Below, piece by piece: positions 62,112 through 64,000 of a stretch of 64,000 nt of DNA. The notes beneath the pieces are model-generated. The model saw only the letters and a program-made list of their open reading frames with translations, was not told the DNA's origin and searched no databases. A program made the position numbers and the translations under genes. Position 1 is the first letter of the stretch, and every line of letters begins with the position of its first letter. The stretch spans positions 59,248-123,247 of the forward strand of contig JAIMKP010000002.1 of NCBI GenBank assembly GCA_020692355.1. Direction: 5' to 3'. The stretch comes from Desulfosporosinus sp. Its GTDB lineage: Bacteria; Bacillota; Desulfitobacteriia; Desulfitobacteriales; Desulfitobacteriaceae.

Positions 62112-63281
62112 TCATCTCGCTCGAGAGAAAAGCTTCACAGGTCTTCCGACTGTACCATATTTCAACTCTCCTTCAAGCACTCCACACTGCTCAAGAAATT
62201 CCAGATAACGCCGGACGGTGACACGTGTCAATTTGACTCCTTCGCCAACTTCTTCTGCAGACACGGGTCCGGAAACCATCTCTAAGAAGAGGATAATTTG
62301 TTTCAGTGTCGCTTCATTGAGTCCCTTGGGCAATCCTTGGGGACCCATACAGCCTTGGATATTAAGGGACAACGAAAGGTCAGGGTTTATTTTTCCGGAT
62401 AATAGATCGGTCTGCGTCACCTTACCATCTTGCCTGGCGTGCACGTCAGCCTGTTGAAGCCCCAGTGATGTCAGTGGCGTTTTATCATTCTCCGTCACCC
62501 GACCAATGTCCCCAGCCAGACTTTGCAAACGCTCAACCATTTGATTGAACGCCCCGGCCAATTCCTCGATTTCTTTGGAACCAGTGATTTCTACCTTCTC
62601 TGTAGCGTGACCAGTCGCCACATCCCATGTTCCTAAGGTAATGTTGTGTAACGGATTGATGATGACCTTCTGTACAAAAAGCCATGCCAACAGCCCTACG
62701 ATCAACGTCAGGATTGCGCCCAAAAAGGCCATTTTAAAGAGGGAATTAACGATCATTTCCTGTTCGTAGCTGTGAGAAATCCCCACGTAAAATATACCGA
62801 TAATGTTACCGTTCATGTCACGGAGCGGCTCATAGGCCGTTTCATAAACCTGACCGACGACATTGGCTTGTCCAAGATAAATTTGCCCGTTTTTTAAAAC
62901 CGTCTGTGCTACAGCGTCGGACACCTTTGTACCGATGGCCCGTTCGCCATTGGAGCCACGTACCGTCGTCGCCACCCGTGTATCTCCCAGAAAAAACGTA
63001 ACCGTATCTCCTGTCAGCTCGGCCAAACGATCCACAAACTGCGTATTTTTCGTCATCATTTCCTGTCCCTTGAACAGAATTCCATCCTGTACCTGCCAGG
63101 ATCCAGGATAGGTACGATCGATAATTTCCGTGCAAGTCGCCAGATCAGTCTTGGCTTTGATGCTGGCTGCCGCCAAAGCCCGGTCTTTCATGTGCCAGCC
63201 TAAGACGATCATAAAGCTTACAGATAACACAAACAGCGATCCCAACAAAGAAATTAAAATCTGCATTTTTAATGAACGCAA
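62112..63281 (-). CDS. Transmembrane one-component regulator: Cache, HAMP, winged helix
   Basis: A 389-residue protein. A first helix at about 8-28 (ISLLGSLFVLSVSFMIVLG) is followed by an extracytoplasmic single-Cache domain to about 175 (FVDRLAELTGDTVTFFLGD, YEPLRDMNGNIIGIFYVGIS), a second helix at about 185-205 and a HAMP domain (EKVEITGSKEIEELAGAFNQ). After a linker, the last 70 residues are a winged helix of the CitB/DcuR type, with LTRVTVRRYLEFLEQCGVLE and the YGTVGRPVKLF wing. There is no kinase and no receiver domain. It should bind DNA directly from the membrane. I chose TTG 63281, eight bases behind GAGG in an AAAGAGGTGAT site; the ATG at 63287 abuts that site. It lies upstream of fdhABIE on the same strand. 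Confidence 0.85.
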   Translation of the reverse strand: MRSLKMQILISLLGSLFVLSVSFMIVLGWHMKDRALAAASIKAKTDLATCTEIIDRTYPGSWQVQDGILFKGQEMMTKNTQFVDRLAELTGDTVTFFLGDTRVATTVRGSNGERAIGTKVSDAVAQTVLKNGQIYLGQANVVGQVYETAYEPLRDMNGNIIGIFYVGISHSYEQEMIVNSLFKMAFLGAILTLIVGLLAWLFVQKVIINPLHNITLGTWDVATGHATEKVEITGSKEIEELAGAFNQMVERLQSLAGDIGRVTENDKTPLTSLGLQQADVHARQDGKVTQTDLLSGKINPDLSLSLNIQGCMGPQGLPKGLNEATLKQIILFLEMVSGPVSAEEVGEGVKLTRVTVRRYLEFLEQCGVLEGELKYGTVGRPVKLFSRAR

Positions 63282-63447
63282 CGACATCACCTCTTTGACG
63301 TTTCATCCGAGTTAATGTATCTAAAAAAGTCAAAAAGTCTATCTCTATTATTTGTTATTCGGCACAATCATGGCAATATCCTGTCCCTCCACCTAAAAAC
63401 ATAAAAAGTGTGCACTTCCCTCTGCGTGACAGCCCGCCACACTGCCT

Positions 63448-63602
63448 GATAAAGAAAACTCGACTGGCGCCGCAAACATCCCAGTGGGATTTTTGGCGAA
63501 GGCGGTCGCTTCACGCCATCCATGACTTCAGCGACACTAGGCCATCCTTGGCCGTCGGAAGCCTTAGTTGCACTTATGCCACCACAAAGATATACTTTCT
63601 GA
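63448..63602. repeat. Dispersed intergenic repeat, long copy
   Basis: A 155-bp element whose two ends match the 10875-10960 copy, with an extra 70 bp in the middle that contains short dyads (GGCCATCC-TTGGCC and TCCCA-GTGGGA). An open reading frame crosses it on the plus strand, but it lacks a ribosome site and the sequence looks non-coding. Confidence 0.85.
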
Positions 63603-63614
63603 CTGGTAAAAAGA

Positions 63615-63641
63615 AAACCTCTTCGCAGTACGAAGAGGTTT
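63615..63641. terminator. Hairpin of terminator type beside the repeat
   Basis: Perfect 11-bp stem AAACCTCTTCG/CGAAGAGGTTT with loop CAGTA. On the minus strand it is followed by TTCTTTTT, as a terminator for a gene located beyond the window end. Confidence 0.7.
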
Positions 63642-63656
63642 AGCTACTAAAATATA

Positions 63657-63970
63657 TCCCGCAAAGTTCCCCCATCTAGGATCAACTTACAGACAAACCT
63701 GACCAACCTGACAAACTTAACGACCTACATGCCTTAACGAACTTGACGAGCCTAGCAAACCGAACAAACCTGCCAAATCGAACCACTCAACATGTCTGAC
63801 ACAAGCCTCGGAACACCTGAAAAACCCGGTTTAGACCTTGAAACGAAAACAAGAGACGCATCGGGCTTCATTCCACAAACCCTACTGGGCCAATCTGGTA
63901 GACCTGACTAGAACCTTAATCCGTTACAGGTTATCCACAAAACAGACTGACTTGGAGGAACTTTGCGGGA
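63657..63970. repeat. Non-coding segment bounded by 14-bp inverted repeats
   Basis: TCCCGCAAAGTTCC (63657-63670) and its exact complement GGAACTTTGCGGGA (63957-63970) enclose 286 bp with no gene. The interior of the plus strand is strongly A/C rich and, at about 63690-63820, shows a degenerate 9-bp periodicity around AACCTGACA. One perfect DnaA-box sequence (TTATCCACA) lies at 63931-63939. No clear target-site duplication flanks it. Confidence 0.7.
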
Positions 63971-64000
63971 AAACTTGCTGACTGCTTCTCTGGCTATATT

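Noticed and set aside
63410..63643. A 77-residue frame on the plus strand
   Set aside because: It runs across the dispersed repeat and a terminator hairpin and has no ribosome site. Its sequence is that of the repeat and not a conserved protein.
63931..63939. DnaA-box sequence TTATCCACA as a sign of a replication origin
   Set aside because: A single box without neighbouring boxes, an AT-rich unwinding element or dnaA/dnaN genes. Chance occurrence is likely.

Overview
The window looks like chromosomal DNA of an anaerobic, spore-forming, low-to-medium-GC Firmicute of the Desulfitobacterium/Desulfosporosinus (Peptococcaceae sensu lato) kind. This rests on gene content: a complete bacterial acetyl-CoA synthase/CO dehydrogenase cluster, a selenocysteine-containing membrane-bound formate dehydrogenase, a Bacillus-type three-gene succinate dehydrogenase/fumarate reductase, DegS/DegU, CotF-like small proteins, a Spo0H-like sigma factor and a Firmicute FMN riboswitch. 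No species can be named without a database search. I see no intact insertion sequence, prophage or CRISPR array; the mobile signal is limited to small intergenic repeats.

Layout. 1-9.0 kb: the 3' end of gapA, an ANTAR regulator with a degenerate receiver, then sdhCAB preceded by its likely regulator, a sigma-54 activator with an N-terminal Rossmann domain; a near-consensus -24/-12 promoter sits just upstream of sdhC. A PHP phosphoesterase and small membrane or secreted proteins follow. 9.1-15.1 kb: DnaI-like and DnaD-like replication proteins, an HD protein, a beta-CASP ribonuclease and degS-degU. 15.2-29.7 kb: the Wood-Ljungdahl carbonyl-branch operon on the minus strand, in transcription order cooC, acsA (cooS), acsB, acsC, acsV, acsD, acsE, then an HdrA/MvhD fusion and a second HdrA-like flavoprotein. 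REP-like inverted-repeat elements lie directly behind the acsB and acsE stop codons. 30-36.5 kb: degV, tRNA-Pro(CGG), an acetyltransferase, the ribD-ribE-ribBA-ribH operon under an FMN riboswitch, and a SigH-like sigma factor followed by a one-pass membrane protein. 37-47 kb: two small CotF/ferritin-like proteins, a DivIVA-like coiled-coil protein, a UbiD-type decarboxylase with an LpdD-like partner, and a cbpA-clpB heat-shock operon whose promoter overlaps a CtsR-type operator; then phosphoglucomutase and an unannotated 38-residue gene with its own promoter and terminator. 47-56.2 kb: a full Flp/Tad pilus locus (flp, tadV, tadE, tadG, cpaB, cpaE, tadA, tadB, tadC) with a hairpin separating pilin from machinery. 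56.3-63.3 kb: fdhA(Sec)-fdhB-fdhI-fdhE, preceded by a transmembrane Cache-HAMP-winged-helix regulator. 63.3-64 kb: non-coding repeats only.

How it fits together. Formate oxidation at the outer membrane face (Tat-exported FdhA, FdhB anchor, cytochrome FdhI) can feed the quinone pool; SdhCAB can use that pool for fumarate reduction or feed it by succinate oxidation; the Acs/CODH cluster fixes CO2 or oxidises acetyl units, with the HdrA-like pair as probable electron-transfer partners. The most novel candidates are (i) the one-component membrane regulator that fuses a two-component sensor input to a CitB-type DNA-binding domain, next to a 23-bp palindrome in the fdh promoter region, and (ii) the Rossmann-PAS-AAA+ sigma-54 activator paired with the sdhCAB sigma-54 promoter.
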